In this document: positions 24,394 through 33,950 of the stretch, piece by piece
Layout of the letters: the number at the start of each line of letters is the position of its first letter
Position numbering within the stretch: the stretch's first letter is position 1
Source of the DNA: Flavobacterium sp. GSB-24
GTDB taxonomy: Bacteria; Bacteroidota; Bacteroidia; Flavobacteriales; Flavobacteriaceae
Length of the DNA stretch: 64,000 nt
Reading direction: 5' to 3'
Assembly: GCF_027924665.1 (NCBI RefSeq)
Contig: NZ_AP027043.1
Span: forward strand, 1,798,001-1,862,000
The notes under the pieces: generated by a model
The model's database searches: none
Told to the model about the DNA's origin: nothing
The model's input: only the letters and a program-made list of their open reading frames with translations
Translations under genes and position numbers: made by a program

Positions 24394-27354
24394 TTAAGAA
24401 TTCAGAATGTAATCTAAATTAGCTTCAATTTCATCGTTAATATAACTTTCTTCCAAAAGAGAATCAGACAACAGTTTTTTGTTTTCCTGTAGTTTGATTA
24501 TTTTTTCTTCAACTGTATTTTTCGAAATAAATCGAATCACATTTACTTTATTCAACTGCCCGATACGATGCGCTCTGCCGACTCCCTGCTTTTCAGCAAA
24601 AGGATTCCACCATGGATCTAAGAATAAAACATATGACGCTTTCGTAATATTCAAGCCAACACCGCCGGCTTTAAGCGAAATGAAAAACAACAAAGGATTT
24701 TCTTTTTCCTGAAATAAATTGACCTGTTGCTCTCTTTTACTCGCAGGAGTTTCGCCTGTAATTTCACAATAATCTATTTTGTTTTCTTTGCACCAATCAG
24801 TATAAAAACTCAAATTGGTAACAAACGAACTGAAAATGATTACTTTTTGTTTTGCTTTTACTAAATTTTCCAGATAATTGGTAGCCGCAATATATTTTCC
24901 AGAATCGATCTCCGAGTCTTTATCTACCATTTTTGGATGATTGCTCAGCTGTCTCAACTTCATCAATGTATTGATAATGCTGATTTTATCTGGACTTGAT
25001 CCATCTGTTTTTAGTAAAAAATTACGCGCTTTAGATTTCTCTTTTTCGTATAATTTTTCCTGTTCAGGATCCATATCGCAGTAATAAATCTGTTCTGATA
25101 ATTCTGGTAAATCCTTTAAAACCTGTTCTTTGGTTCGTCTCAAAATGTAAGGCTGAACGAGATTTTTCAATTCAGATAAAACTTCTTCATTCTGTTTTTT
25201 CTCAATCGGGATTTTAAAATTTTCTGCGAAAAAATTATAAGTTCCCAAAATATCTGGATTTATAAACTGCATCTGAGACCATAAATCGTCAAGCGAATTT
25301 TCGATAGGAGTACCGCTTAATGCAATTTTGTGAGCTGTGCTTATTTTGTTTATCGCTTTAAAAATTTTAGAGTTTTTGTTTTTAATGTATTGACTTTCGT
25401 CTAAAATTAAATAGCGGAAATCGTATTTCTCTAAAATTGCAATATCGCGATGTATGATGCTGTAACTTGTAAAAATTAAATCGGTTGAGGCAAGTCTGCT
25501 CGCCAATTGTTTTCTGTCGTTACCTACATACTGCATTTTTGAAAAATGCGGTGTAAATTTTATGGCTTCGTTATACCAGTTAAAAACCAATGAAGAAGGT
25601 AAAACGATAAGAGTTTTTAGCGGTTCTCTTTCGATTGTCGTTTCATTGGCAAACAAATCAAAATTCGTAGTTTTTGTCGTAAATCCTAATTGTTCTTGCA
25701 CAGCGACCAAAACGGCTAAAGTCTGTAAAGTCTTTCCAAGTCCCATATCATCGGCTAGGCAGGCACCTAAATTCGAATTGAAATGCCCCAAAAGCCATTT
25801 TACCCCATCAATTTGATAAGGTCTCAAAGTTGCCTTTAACAAATCTGAAGATTTGTATTCGGCCTGGTAGGTCACATCGTCTTTAATTTCAGGAATTGCA
25901 TCCAAAGCAGTAAAATTGCTTTTACGTAAAAGAAGATTTCCATTTTCTGTTTTAGCCAATTTAGCCAGAGAACTGTATTTGCTGAACCATTCTAAAGGAA
26001 TCAGAAAATAATTTCCATCGGGTAGTAAAAAGAGTCTTTCTTTGCTTTTTATATTCGGAATAATTTCGCTGAAATTGATCTTATAATTCCCAATTGTAAT
26101 GATTATTTTAATGTCAAACCAATCTCCATTTATATCTTTAGATGCCGAAACAATATGGTTTTCTGTAATGATTTCTTTGCTTTCGACTTTTAAATTCTGA
26201 ATTGTAAATCCGAGATTTTCAAGTTCTTCTTTATGATCGATAACAAATTGAATATTCAGAAAAGGATCAGGATTTTCGATTTCTGAATTCAATCCGTAGA
26301 ATTCATTTTTAATTACACTTAAACCGAGTTCTTCTAATTTTTTGGTATAAAAAGTCTCTTCTGTACTTCTTTTAAATTGAATAATTTTAGGCTGATTGGC
26401 GATGCTAAAATCAACAAACGAATGTGTTTTTTTTGTTTTGGAAGCATCAAAGCAATAGCCGTCATAATCAAAATAAAGATTAAGATAATAACAGTTTTTA
26501 AAGAAGTCGTGAATGGGCTGGATCGTGCACGAAATAATTTTATCGCGATTTTCGACTTCAAAACCAGTTGCTTCAATATCTATTTTTTTAGCTATTTCTG
26601 GAATAAAACTTTTAAAGTAATCGTCAACTAATTTTGATGGAATTTCAATTGAATTTTTCTTTAAAAAAGGCATTAGTTTTTTCGCATTAAGCTCCTTTAG
26701 TTGTCCTAGTTTTTTATTGACAACCAACCAGCCTGGTTCATCCAAAAGAATATCAATATTGTTATTCATTGGTAAAAAAGCCGTTTCGTTTTCTTTTAAA
26801 GAAAGGGTATAAGTAATGCCTTCAGCGTGTTTATCGAATTGAATTTGAGGTTCGAAAATCAAAGGATTAACAGCAACTCTTGAGCGATAAAAATCCTTTT
26901 CAGGTCCGATGTTAAGAGACAATGGAAATTGTTCTTGAACTATTAGATTATAAAATGAACTTAAATGGAATTTTAAATGCTGGCGAATCGCAAAATCAAT
27001 TTTAGAATCTTTTTGTAAATCAGTAATTGTCTTCGCCGATTTGATTTTGGCGCTGAATTTTTTAAAAATGAATTCTGGCTTTAAAGATTCGCAGGCTGTA
27101 AGTATCTTTTTGGTATTAGAATTTAAATCTTCAAAAGCAATTCCGAAACTTTCTATAACTCCAGTGGTCGCTTTCTTGTTTAAATATTTGATTTCATCGG
27201 TATCTTCAACGATATAAGCTGTTGGGAGAAAAGTATTCAGATTTTTTTCAAAGCTGATGTCAAAGCAAAATTGAAATGATTTTGTAGGTTTCAAGATTTC
27301 AGGTTTGGTTGGGTTGTATTTTTGTAAAGGCTTATAAAAGTAAAAAGTTTTCAA
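24394..27354 (-). CDS. SNF2-family DEAD-like helicase
   Basis: A 986-residue protein whose C-terminal half is a Swi2/Snf2 ATPase. Walker A is ADDMGLGKTLQTL (about residue 537). Motif II is LILDESQYIKN, with DESQ in place of DEAH. Motif III is IALSGTPIENSLDDLW, and the second lobe has VIIFSSFVTNLSF, FFISLKAGGVGLNI and GRAHRIGQ. The N-terminal ~480 residues are not recognised. It is a DNA translocase likely remodelling protein-DNA or RNA-polymerase complexes (HepA-like). It is not clearly in an operon. Confidence 0.92.
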   Translation of the reverse strand: MKTFYFYKPLQKYNPTKPEILKPTKSFQFCFDISFEKNLNTFLPTAYIVEDTDEIKYLNKKATTGVIESFGIAFEDLNSNTKKILTACESLKPEFIFKKFSAKIKSAKTITDLQKDSKIDFAIRQHLKFHLSSFYNLIVQEQFPLSLNIGPEKDFYRSRVAVNPLIFEPQIQFDKHAEGITYTLSLKENETAFLPMNNNIDILLDEPGWLVVNKKLGQLKELNAKKLMPFLKKNSIEIPSKLVDDYFKSFIPEIAKKIDIEATGFEVENRDKIISCTIQPIHDFFKNCYYLNLYFDYDGYCFDASKTKKTHSFVDFSIANQPKIIQFKRSTEETFYTKKLEELGLSVIKNEFYGLNSEIENPDPFLNIQFVIDHKEELENLGFTIQNLKVESKEIITENHIVSASKDINGDWFDIKIIITIGNYKINFSEIIPNIKSKERLFLLPDGNYFLIPLEWFSKYSSLAKLAKTENGNLLLRKSNFTALDAIPEIKDDVTYQAEYKSSDLLKATLRPYQIDGVKWLLGHFNSNLGACLADDMGLGKTLQTLAVLVAVQEQLGFTTKTTNFDLFANETTIEREPLKTLIVLPSSLVFNWYNEAIKFTPHFSKMQYVGNDRKQLASRLASTDLIFTSYSIIHRDIAILEKYDFRYLILDESQYIKNKNSKIFKAINKISTAHKIALSGTPIENSLDDLWSQMQFINPDILGTYNFFAENFKIPIEKKQNEEVLSELKNLVQPYILRRTKEQVLKDLPELSEQIYYCDMDPEQEKLYEKEKSKARNFLLKTDGSSPDKISIINTLMKLRQLSNHPKMVDKDSEIDSGKYIAATNYLENLVKAKQKVIIFSSFVTNLSFYTDWCKENKIDYCEITGETPASKREQQVNLFQEKENPLLFFISLKAGGVGLNITKASYVLFLDPWWNPFAEKQGVGRAHRIGQLNKVNVIRFISKNTVEEKIIKLQENKKLLSDSLLEESYINDEIEANLDYILNS

Positions 27355-27415
27355 ATTATTGCTATTTTGAAAACTTTTTAAATGAACTTATGTCAGTTTT
27401 ATGTTGAAAAACGGT

Positions 27416-28189
27416 TTAGTTTTCAGGTTTAAAACAAAGGGGAATAATTTCACCTTTTGCTAAACAATATTTTTCAACCAATTCTGGTGCAATTTTATTG
27501 GTGTAATCTTCTTCAATTACGATAAATCCAATGCTTCTTAATTTATCGAAATAATCGCGTCCGTAAATACGAACGTGATCGTATTGGCCAAATATTCTTG
27601 CGCGTTCTTTTTGATCTGTAATCGAATCATCTGCAAAAGTAACTTCACGGTTTAAATCTTGTGGAATTTGTAAAATTGCCATTCCGCCTGGTTTTAAAAC
27701 GCGGAATAATTCCTGCATCGCTTTTGTGTCATCTGGAATATGTTCTAAAACGTGATTACATAAAATCACGTCATATTCGTTGTCTTTAAAAGGAAGGTTA
27801 CAAATATCTGCTTTTACATCTGCAAGAGGTGAAAACAAATCGGTTGTGGTGTAATCCAGATTTTTCTGCTTGCGGAATAATTTATAAAAAGCCTGTTCTG
27901 GAGCAAAATGAAGTACTTTTTTTGGTGCTGTAAAAAAATCAGTCTGATCGTTTAAATATAACCAAAGCAAACGATGTCTTTCTAACGAAAGTGTACTTGG
28001 CGAAAGCACATTATTACGTTGTTTCCCATATCCGTAAGGCAAAAAAGATTTAAAGCTTCTGCCATCAATAGGATCTGTAAATTTATCTCCTCTTAAAGAT
28101 AAAGCTAAAATAGGACGCGCCACATAACTCAAACGAATTAATAATGGGCGAGGAATGGTATTAAGTACTAATTTGAAAAGTTTTTTCAT
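27416..28189 (-). CDS. Class I SAM-dependent methyltransferase
   Basis: A 257-residue methyltransferase. Motif I is atypical (VLHFAPEQAFYKLF). It is followed by DYTTTDLFSPLADVKADICN, DVILCNHVLEHIPDD (motif IV region) and VLKPGGMAILQIP. This layout is that of the UbiE/type-11 group. The substrate is unknown. The N-terminus has two mildly hydrophobic helices but no clear signal. It sits between the SNF2 helicase and the GxxExxY cassette, all on the minus strand. Confidence 0.88.
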   Translation of the reverse strand: MKKLFKLVLNTIPRPLLIRLSYVARPILALSLRGDKFTDPIDGRSFKSFLPYGYGKQRNNVLSPSTLSLERHRLLWLYLNDQTDFFTAPKKVLHFAPEQAFYKLFRKQKNLDYTTTDLFSPLADVKADICNLPFKDNEYDVILCNHVLEHIPDDTKAMQELFRVLKPGGMAILQIPQDLNREVTFADDSITDQKERARIFGQYDHVRIYGRDYFDKLRSIGFIVIEEDYTNKIAPELVEKYCLAKGEIIPLCFKPEN

Positions 28190-28199
28190 GGGGCTTTTT

Positions 28200-28695
28200 C
28201 GCAGAGTTACACAAAGTAAGCACAGAGCTTCACAAAGTGTTTATAAATCTTTTTATATTGTTTTTTAATATTTTTGAATCAAAATTAATAAGTAATCCTA
28301 ATGGATAATTTCCGAGTTTCAAATATGTTAGTATTTGCGCAAAATGGACATCAGTAAAAGCTTCAACAGTTTTTAATTCAATTACTATTTTATTTTCTAT
28401 CAGTAAATCAATTCTATATCCGTGGTCTAATTTTATGTCTTTATAGATTATAGGCAAAGCTTTTTGTTTTTCAACAATTAAGCCAGAATTCTTAATCTCA
28501 TAATACAAACATTCCTGATAAGCAGATTCTAATAAACCAGGACCTAATTGTCTGTGAACCTCAATTGCTAAACCGATAATTTTATACGAAATAGCATCCA
28601 GTTCATCTTGAGAGACTAAATTTTGAGAATACATTTTAAAAGGCGTATAAATAATTTTTGTGAATCTCGGCGTATATCTTTGTGAATCTCTGTGG
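28200..28695. mobile_element. Small GxxExxY cassette bounded by inverted repeats
   Basis: The left end (28200-28237) carries two tandem units, CGCAGAGTTACACAAAG and CACAGAGCTTCACAAAG, 20-21 bp apart. The right end (28656-28695) carries two like units in reverse orientation: CACAGAGATTCACAAAG reads inward from 28694, followed by CGCCGAGATTCACAAAA. The gene's stop codon falls inside the left repeat. There is no transposase, so any movement would need help from outside or recombination. The mobile status is inference. Confidence 0.5.
28230..28634 (-). CDS. GxxExxY family protein
   Basis: A 134-residue protein with the defining GPGLLESAYQECL motif (about residues 31-43), after IGLAIEVHRQLG. The next parts, HGYRIDLLIENKIVIELKTV and FAQILTYLKL, resemble the core of PD-(D/E)xK nucleases (D..E-x-K). 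The role is unknown, and the family is often scattered in genomes near repeats. Its TGA stop overlaps a CACAGAG...CACAAAG repeat unit, and the inverted partner lies just upstream of the start. Confidence 0.9.
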   Translation of the reverse strand: MYSQNLVSQDELDAISYKIIGLAIEVHRQLGPGLLESAYQECLYYEIKNSGLIVEKQKALPIIYKDIKLDHGYRIDLLIENKIVIELKTVEAFTDVHFAQILTYLKLGNYPLGLLINFDSKILKNNIKRFINTL

Positions 28696-28703
28696 AATAG
28701 CTC

Positions 28704-29522
28704 TTACAATACTAATGGCACTTGTCTAAATTCATCTTCTTCATTACTCTCGATTCCTAGCGCTTTGTAGATGTATTGAAAAGTCGATAATAATTCTGGT
28801 TTTCCATCAATTAAAGCTACGTCGTGCTCGAAATGCGCACTTGGTTTTCCGTCAGCAGTCAGGATTGTCCAGCCGTCTTTTAATTGTTTGATGTTTCTTG
28901 TTCCCATGTTGATCATCGGTTCAATGGCAACAACCATTCCTTCAACAAAAAGTTTACCGCGTCCGCGTTTTCCGTAGTTTGGCATTTCTGGCTCTTCGTG
29001 CATTTTTTGACCTACACCATGGCCAACCAATTCGCGAACAACTCCGTAACCGTGAGCTTCTGTATATTTTTGAATCGCATTTCCAACATCTTCAACGCGA
29101 TTTCCAGCTTTAAATTCTCTAATCCCAACGTAAAGAGATTCTTTAGTAACTCTTAAAAGTTTTTTTACTTCTGGAGCAACTTCACCAATCTCAAAACTGT
29201 ATGCATGATCTCCGTGAAAACCGTTTTTAAAAGCACCGCAGTCAACCGAAATTACATCACCATTTTTTAGCGGAACATTATTAGGAATACCGTGAACAAC
29301 CTGAGCATTTGGACTCATACAAAGAGAATTCGGGAAATCATACAGTCCCAAAAAGCTTGGAACAGCACCGTGATCGCGAATAAATTCTTCGGCTAATTTG
29401 TCAAGATATAATGTAGTAACTCCTTCTTTAATTTCAGAAGCAATCATTCCTAATGTTTTTGATACGATTAATGCACTTTCGCGCATTAATTCGATTTCCT
29501 CCCTTGTTTTTTGGATAATCAT
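28704..29522 (-). CDS. map: Type I methionine aminopeptidase
   Basis: It removes the initiator Met from new proteins. The 272-residue enzyme starts MIIQKTREEIELMRESA at 29522. The metal ligands appear in VISVDCGAFKNGFHGDHAYS (two Asp), VGHGVGQKMHEEPEMPNYG (His), AIEPMI (Glu) and SAHFEHDVAL (Glu). An ATG at 29546 in the same frame is rejected because the -7 element at 29544-29551 covers it. It is separated from the usual ribosomal-protein operon. Confidence 0.96.
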   Translation of the reverse strand: MIIQKTREEIELMRESALIVSKTLGMIASEIKEGVTTLYLDKLAEEFIRDHGAVPSFLGLYDFPNSLCMSPNAQVVHGIPNNVPLKNGDVISVDCGAFKNGFHGDHAYSFEIGEVAPEVKKLLRVTKESLYVGIREFKAGNRVEDVGNAIQKYTEAHGYGVVRELVGHGVGQKMHEEPEMPNYGKRGRGKLFVEGMVVAIEPMINMGTRNIKQLKDGWTILTADGKPSAHFEHDVALIDGKPELLSTFQYIYKALGIESNEEDEFRQVPLVL

Positions 29523-29543
29523 ATTTTTCCCATTTTCAGTTCG

Positions 29544-29551
29544 CAAAAGTA
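29544..29551 (-). promoter_or_regulatory. -7 element for map
   Basis: TACTTTTG lies 21 bp upstream of the chosen ATG and fixes that start. Confidence 0.6.
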
Positions 29552-29778
29552 CAATTTTTAATATTATTTTTTAAGTAAAATTTTTCGCTTAAAATTAAGC
29601 TTTCTAGCAAGATTTATTTTTTTTTCGCCGCCAATTTCACCAATTTCTACTAATTGAATATTGTTCAATAATTCAGTCAAATTATAATTCGTGTTAATTC
29701 GTGCAATTCGCGGCAGACTTTTTTACTTTAATATCTCGCTAAAAAGCCCTAAATTAGTAGTAAAAACGTTTTGTAATC

Positions 29779-31032
29779 ATGGAAACTACTATAGATCAAG
29801 ATATATCCAAAGTAAAGGCTCTCAAAAGAATGAAGAAAAACGCTTTGTCGCTTTTAGGAGTCGCAGTTTTATTATTTATAATTGCGATTTACTTTAAAAT
29901 TCCGATGCTGCAGGCTTTTAGTGAAGCAGCAATGGTAGGCGGAATCGCCGATTGGTTTGCTGTTGTAGCATTATTTCGTCATCCATTAGGAATTCCGATT
30001 TGGCATACGGCAATTATTCCGACTAAGAAAAACGAGATAGGGGAAAATCTAGGAAATTTTGTTTCAGAAGAATTTTTAAATCGTGAAAAGTTAGAAATCA
30101 AACTAGATGAATTCAATTTTGCGACAAAAGCATCAGACTGGCTTTCACAGCATGAAAATGCAGACAAAATTGCGAATGCGGTTGCAGTAAATATTATTCC
30201 TGGCATTTTAAGGACAATAAAAGACGAAGACGTCAGGAGGTTTATTCAAGTTCAGTTTAGAGAAAAGATTGAAGGAATAAACTTTGGAAACTGGGTTGCT
30301 GTCGCATTAGAGCCTTTGCAGAAGGGAGATTTGAAAAATCAAATGCTTACCAATCTTCTTGAAGTAATGAGCAGCGAATTGACTAATAATAAAGACTTAA
30401 TAAGACAGAAAGTAAAAGCTTCAACGCCGCTTTTAAGTTTCGGATTGGCTGATAAAAGTATTACAGAAGGTGTTTTTAACGGTTTACAGGATTTTTTAAA
30501 TGAAGCTAAGAAACCCGAAAGTGCAGTTCGCTTAAAGATTGATGAGTATATTTTTGACTTTTTAGAAAAGGTAAAAAACTCAGAAGAAATGAGAGTGAAA
30601 ATAAACGATATGATTTTGGGTTTTGTTGGAAAAAAAGAAGTCCAAGACTATATCAATGGAATTTGGGATGAAATAAAACTCTCCATAACAAACGATTTAA
30701 ACAAAGGAGATGAATCTTCTATAAAAAACAGCATTTCAAGTTTAATTCAAACCTTCGGAAACGGAATCAAAGAAGATCCTGTAATGATTGATAAAATCAA
30801 TAACTTTATTAAAAACGATTTGCTTTCAATACTTTTAAACAATAAAAAGGTAATAGGAGATTTAATTTCATCAACAGTAAAATCCTGGGACGGAAAAGAA
30901 GTTTCGGAAAAGTTAGAATTGGAAATCGGTAAAGATCTGCAATATATAAGGATCAACGGAACTTTAGTCGGCGGAATTATTGGATTAATAATTTATGGTG
31001 TGGAGCAGGTTTATCATTATTTTATTGTCTAA
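29779..31032 (+). CDS. DUF445 family membrane protein
   Basis: A 417-residue protein with one N-terminal membrane span (LSLLGVAVLLFIIAIYFKI, about residues 24-42) and one at the C-terminus (INGTLVGGIIGLIIYGVEQV). The stretch VGGIADWFAVVALFRHPLGI just after the first span is the family's hallmark. The long middle is helical and charged and probably faces one aqueous side. YjiN of E. coli belongs here; its function is unknown. It is monocistronic. Confidence 0.92.
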   Translation: METTIDQDISKVKALKRMKKNALSLLGVAVLLFIIAIYFKIPMLQAFSEAAMVGGIADWFAVVALFRHPLGIPIWHTAIIPTKKNEIGENLGNFVSEEFLNREKLEIKLDEFNFATKASDWLSQHENADKIANAVAVNIIPGILRTIKDEDVRRFIQVQFREKIEGINFGNWVAVALEPLQKGDLKNQMLTNLLEVMSSELTNNKDLIRQKVKASTPLLSFGLADKSITEGVFNGLQDFLNEAKKPESAVRLKIDEYIFDFLEKVKNSEEMRVKINDMILGFVGKKEVQDYINGIWDEIKLSITNDLNKGDESSIKNSISSLIQTFGNGIKEDPVMIDKINNFIKNDLLSILLNNKKVIGDLISSTVKSWDGKEVSEKLELEIGKDLQYIRINGTLVGGIIGLIIYGVEQVYHYFIV

Positions 31033-31054
31033 GATTATCAAGAAGTGTGCACAG

Positions 31055-31098
31055 TTTTGTCAATTCGATCCCGAAGCCTCGGGATCGAATTGACAAAA
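31055..31098. repeat. 44-bp perfect palindrome, sister of 12379-12418
   Basis: 20-bp arms (TTTTGTCAATTCGATCCCGA and its complement) around AGCC. Compared with the 12379 copy the arms differ at paired positions, so the hairpin is kept. Confidence 0.85.
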
Positions 31099-31111
31099 AA
31101 TGCATAAAAAT

Positions 31112-31146
31112 AAAATAGGCGAATTCTAAAGAATTCGCCTATTTTT
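31112..31146. terminator. Bidirectional terminator between the DUF445 gene and gpmI
   Basis: A perfect 15-bp stem AAAATAGGCGAATTC / GAATTCGCCTATTTT with a TAAA loop and T run. Confidence 0.9.
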
Positions 31147-31165
31147 ATATAAAGAAAAATATTTT

Positions 31166-32683
31166 CTACAAAAGCGAATGACAAGTCATAGCATTTGGCT
31201 GCTGAATCCCCATTAATTCTAAAATAGTAGGAGCTATGTCACCTAAAACACCATCTTGAATGCTTTTTAATTGTTTGTCAACCAAAATAATCGGCACTGG
31301 GTTTGTTGTGTGTGCTGTATTTGGAGATCCGTCAGGGTTAATCATAGTCTCACAGTTTCCGTGGTCGGCAATTACGATTGTAGTGTAATCGTTAGCAAGA
31401 GCAGCTTCGATAACTTTTTTAGCGCAAGCGTCTACAGCTTCACAAGCTTTAATAGCTGCCTCCATAATTCCGGTATGTCCAACCATGTCACCATTTGCAA
31501 AGTTCAAGCATACGAAATCAACTTCGCCTTTGTTTAATTCAGGAACAAGTGCATCTGCAAGTTCATAAGCACTCATTTCTGGCTGTAAATCGTAAGTGGC
31601 AACTTTTGGAGAATTTCTTAAAATTCTAGATTCACCTTCAAAAGGAGTTTCTCTACCACCAGAAAAGAAAAATGTTACGTGCGGATATTTTTCTGTTTCA
31701 GCAATTCTGATTTGTTTTTTACCTGCTTTTTCTAAAACTTCACCTAGCGTTTCGGTAATATTATCTTTATTGTAAACTACTTTTACGTTTTGGTACGTCT
31801 CGTCGTAGTTTGTCAATGTTACATAATACAAGTTTAGTTTGTGCATGTTTTGCTCGTGAAAATCTTGCTGCGAAAGAGCTTCTGTAAGTTCACGGCCTCT
31901 GTCTGTTCTAAAATTAAAGAAAATTACAACATCACCTTCAACAATTGTAGCTAGAGGTTTTTGCTCTTCATCAACAATTACAACAGGAGCGATAAATTCG
32001 TCTGTAACTTCATGTGCATAACTGTCAAGAACACTTGCTACAGCATTTGTAGACGGAATTCCTACTCCGTTAACTACTAAATCATAAGCTAGTTTTACAC
32101 GCTCCCAACGTTTGTCGCGGTCCATTGCATAATAACGTCCAATAATAGAAGCAATTTTTACCGGAGTATCTTTTATATAATCTTCTAAATCGTGAATGTA
32201 TTTTGCTCCAGATTTAGGATCAACATCACGTCCGTCAGTAAAAGCGTGAACGTACACTTGGTCTAAGCCATATTCTTGAGAAGCATCGATTAAGCCACGA
32301 AGGTGTGAAGTATGTGAGTGAACACCACCATCTGAAACTAATCCTAAAAAGTGTACTTTTTTATTGTTGTTTTTAGCATAAGTAAAAGCGTCAATTAAAA
32401 CTTGTTCTTTTGCTAATGTTTTATGTTCTACGGCTAAGTTTATTTTAGCTAAATCCTGATATACAATTCTTCCGGCACCAAGATTCATATGTCCAACCTC
32501 GCTGTTTCCCATTTGTCCATCAGGTAAACCAACATTTAAGCCGTCAGTTCTAAGTTGTGCACTTGGGTAATTTTTGTAAAGACTGTTTATAAAAGGAACA
32601 TTTGCATTGTCTATTGCAGATACTTTAGGGTCAGGAGATTTTCCCCAACCATCTAAAATCATAAGGATAACTTTTTTGTTCAT
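31166..32683 (-). CDS. gpmI: 2,3-bisphosphoglycerate-independent phosphoglycerate mutase
   Basis: It interconverts 3- and 2-phosphoglycerate in glycolysis and gluconeogenesis using two Mn2+ ions. The 505 residues are of family length. Metal and catalytic motifs: MILDGWG (Asp near residue 9), MGNSEVGHMNLG with the catalytic Ser near 62, DGGVHSH, HAFTDGRDVDP, GRYYAMDRDKRWER, NFRTDRGREL, NGDMVGHTG and IADHGNCE. Its -7 element TATCTTTG lies 17 bp upstream of the ATG. With aceBA nearby it would serve gluconeogenesis, though it is not linked to them. Confidence 0.97.
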   Translation of the reverse strand: MNKKVILMILDGWGKSPDPKVSAIDNANVPFINSLYKNYPSAQLRTDGLNVGLPDGQMGNSEVGHMNLGAGRIVYQDLAKINLAVEHKTLAKEQVLIDAFTYAKNNNKKVHFLGLVSDGGVHSHTSHLRGLIDASQEYGLDQVYVHAFTDGRDVDPKSGAKYIHDLEDYIKDTPVKIASIIGRYYAMDRDKRWERVKLAYDLVVNGVGIPSTNAVASVLDSYAHEVTDEFIAPVVIVDEEQKPLATIVEGDVVIFFNFRTDRGRELTEALSQQDFHEQNMHKLNLYYVTLTNYDETYQNVKVVYNKDNITETLGEVLEKAGKKQIRIAETEKYPHVTFFFSGGRETPFEGESRILRNSPKVATYDLQPEMSAYELADALVPELNKGEVDFVCLNFANGDMVGHTGIMEAAIKACEAVDACAKKVIEAALANDYTTIVIADHGNCETMINPDGSPNTAHTTNPVPIILVDKQLKSIQDGVLGDIAPTILELMGIQQPNAMTCHSLL

Positions 32684-32700
32684 TACTTTTTTGTTTTCTA

Positions 32701-32708
32701 CAAAGATA
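32701..32708 (-). promoter_or_regulatory. -7 element for gpmI
   Basis: TATCTTTG (TAnnTTTG) lies 17 bp upstream of the start. Confidence 0.6.
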
Positions 32709-33180
32709 AGTCATTTCTAAAATTGGCAAGAAAGCTTTGTTACATTTATGTTTAATAAAATGAAGCTTCATAAAAAATATTAATTTAATTATAGAAGTCT
32801 TTATTTTTTAAAATTAATTCACACTAAGCTCTCATTCTAGCTTTATTTTTGACAGCATTGTAGTCAATAAATATTTTGTACTTATCTAAAAAGGTGTTTT
32901 TTAAAGTATTAATTGTTTAGAAAATCAATTAATCCTAAAAGTTAAACAAAATATTTTTAGAAGACTAAATCTTCATATTTCTCCAAATGTTATACTTAAA
33001 TTTTATTAATTTATATAATTACAATTTTTCGAAAGATACTTTTTAATTATTTGTAGGTAAATACGCGATAAAAATGAATATTTTTTGAAATTCTCCTAAT
33101 TATTTACTTATAAATTGTTAAAGTTTAAACAAAAAGCGCTTGATAACCTGTGTTTTATTTTGTCAGCAATATATTTTTAA
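32709..33180. other. AT-rich noncoding gap of about 470 bp
   Basis: This divergent region between gpmI and the L,D-transpeptidase gene is very AT-rich. I see no open frame of useful length, no clear hairpin and no known repeat. The only signals are the two promoters at its ends. Confidence 0.6.
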
Positions 33181-33188
33181 TACTTTTG
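33159..33188 (+). promoter_or_regulatory. Promoter of the first L,D-transpeptidase
   Basis: TTTG (-33, 33159-33162) and TACTTTTG (-7, 33181-33188) are 18 bp apart. The leader is about 30 bp. Confidence 0.65.
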
Positions 33189-33224
33189 CCTTACCCAAGT
33201 TTTTGTTTAACCTAAAGAAATTCA

Positions 33225-33950
33225 ATGATTTACAAAATTTATCCTTTATTTGTGTTTTTGCTATTATCTTTTGGAAAAGATTCAAAAAGCACTGCCGATC
33301 TTAAAACGAACGCCGCTGTAAGAACGATTGCTAAAGTCGAAAAAGTTACAGTTGATTCTAAAATCGAAAGCGTTTATAACACTTTAAATTCTAATAACTT
33401 TAAAATGCCGGAACTTAAAACTTTCTCGGAAGCTTTAAAAGGATTTTATTTGTTGAAAGAAAAAGGAGTTATCAAGAAAAATATATTAACGCTTATCGAT
33501 TTCAGTTTATCATCAAACACAAAACGTTTGTGGGTAATCGATTTGACGACTAATAAAATCTTGTTTAATTCACTTGTAGCTCACGGAAGAAATACGGGAG
33601 AAGAATTTGCTTCAGCATTTTCAAATCTTAATTCTTCATTCAAAAGCAGTTTAGGCTTTTATGCTACTGGCGAAATCTATCAAGGAAAACATGGTGCTTC
33701 TTTGCGTTTAGATGGTTTAGAAAATGGTGTAAATGATAATGCCCGCGAAAGAGGTGTTGTTATGCACGGAGCAGATTATGTTTCTGAATCATTTATTAGA
33801 GATCACAAAAGATTAGGCAGAAGCCAAGGTTGTCCTGCAGTTCCTGTTGAAATGACAAATGAAATAATTCAATTAATAAAAGACAAATCGTGTTTATATA
33901 TTTATCATCCATCTAGAAGTTTCGCGATGGAAGAAAGGCTAATTTCTTAA
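33225..33950 (+). CDS. L,D-transpeptidase catalytic domain protein (YkuD_2 type)
   Basis: A 241-residue exported protein with a short hydrophobic N-terminus (IYPLFVFLLLSFG). The C-terminal half has the YkuD_2 catalytic pattern: LWVIDLTTNKILFNSLVAHG, then GVVMHGADYVSE (His) and LGRSQGCPAVP with the nucleophile Cys near residue 202. Such enzymes form or edit 3-3 cross-links or attach groups to peptidoglycan in the periplasm. The gene is convergent with a second, larger L,D-transpeptidase, and the two overlap by 12 bp at their ends. Confidence 0.9.
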   Translation: MIYKIYPLFVFLLLSFGKDSKSTADLKTNAAVRTIAKVEKVTVDSKIESVYNTLNSNNFKMPELKTFSEALKGFYLLKEKGVIKKNILTLIDFSLSSNTKRLWVIDLTTNKILFNSLVAHGRNTGEEFASAFSNLNSSFKSSLGFYATGEIYQGKHGASLRLDGLENGVNDNARERGVVMHGADYVSESFIRDHKRLGRSQGCPAVPVEMTNEIIQLIKDKSCLYIYHPSRSFAMEERLIS

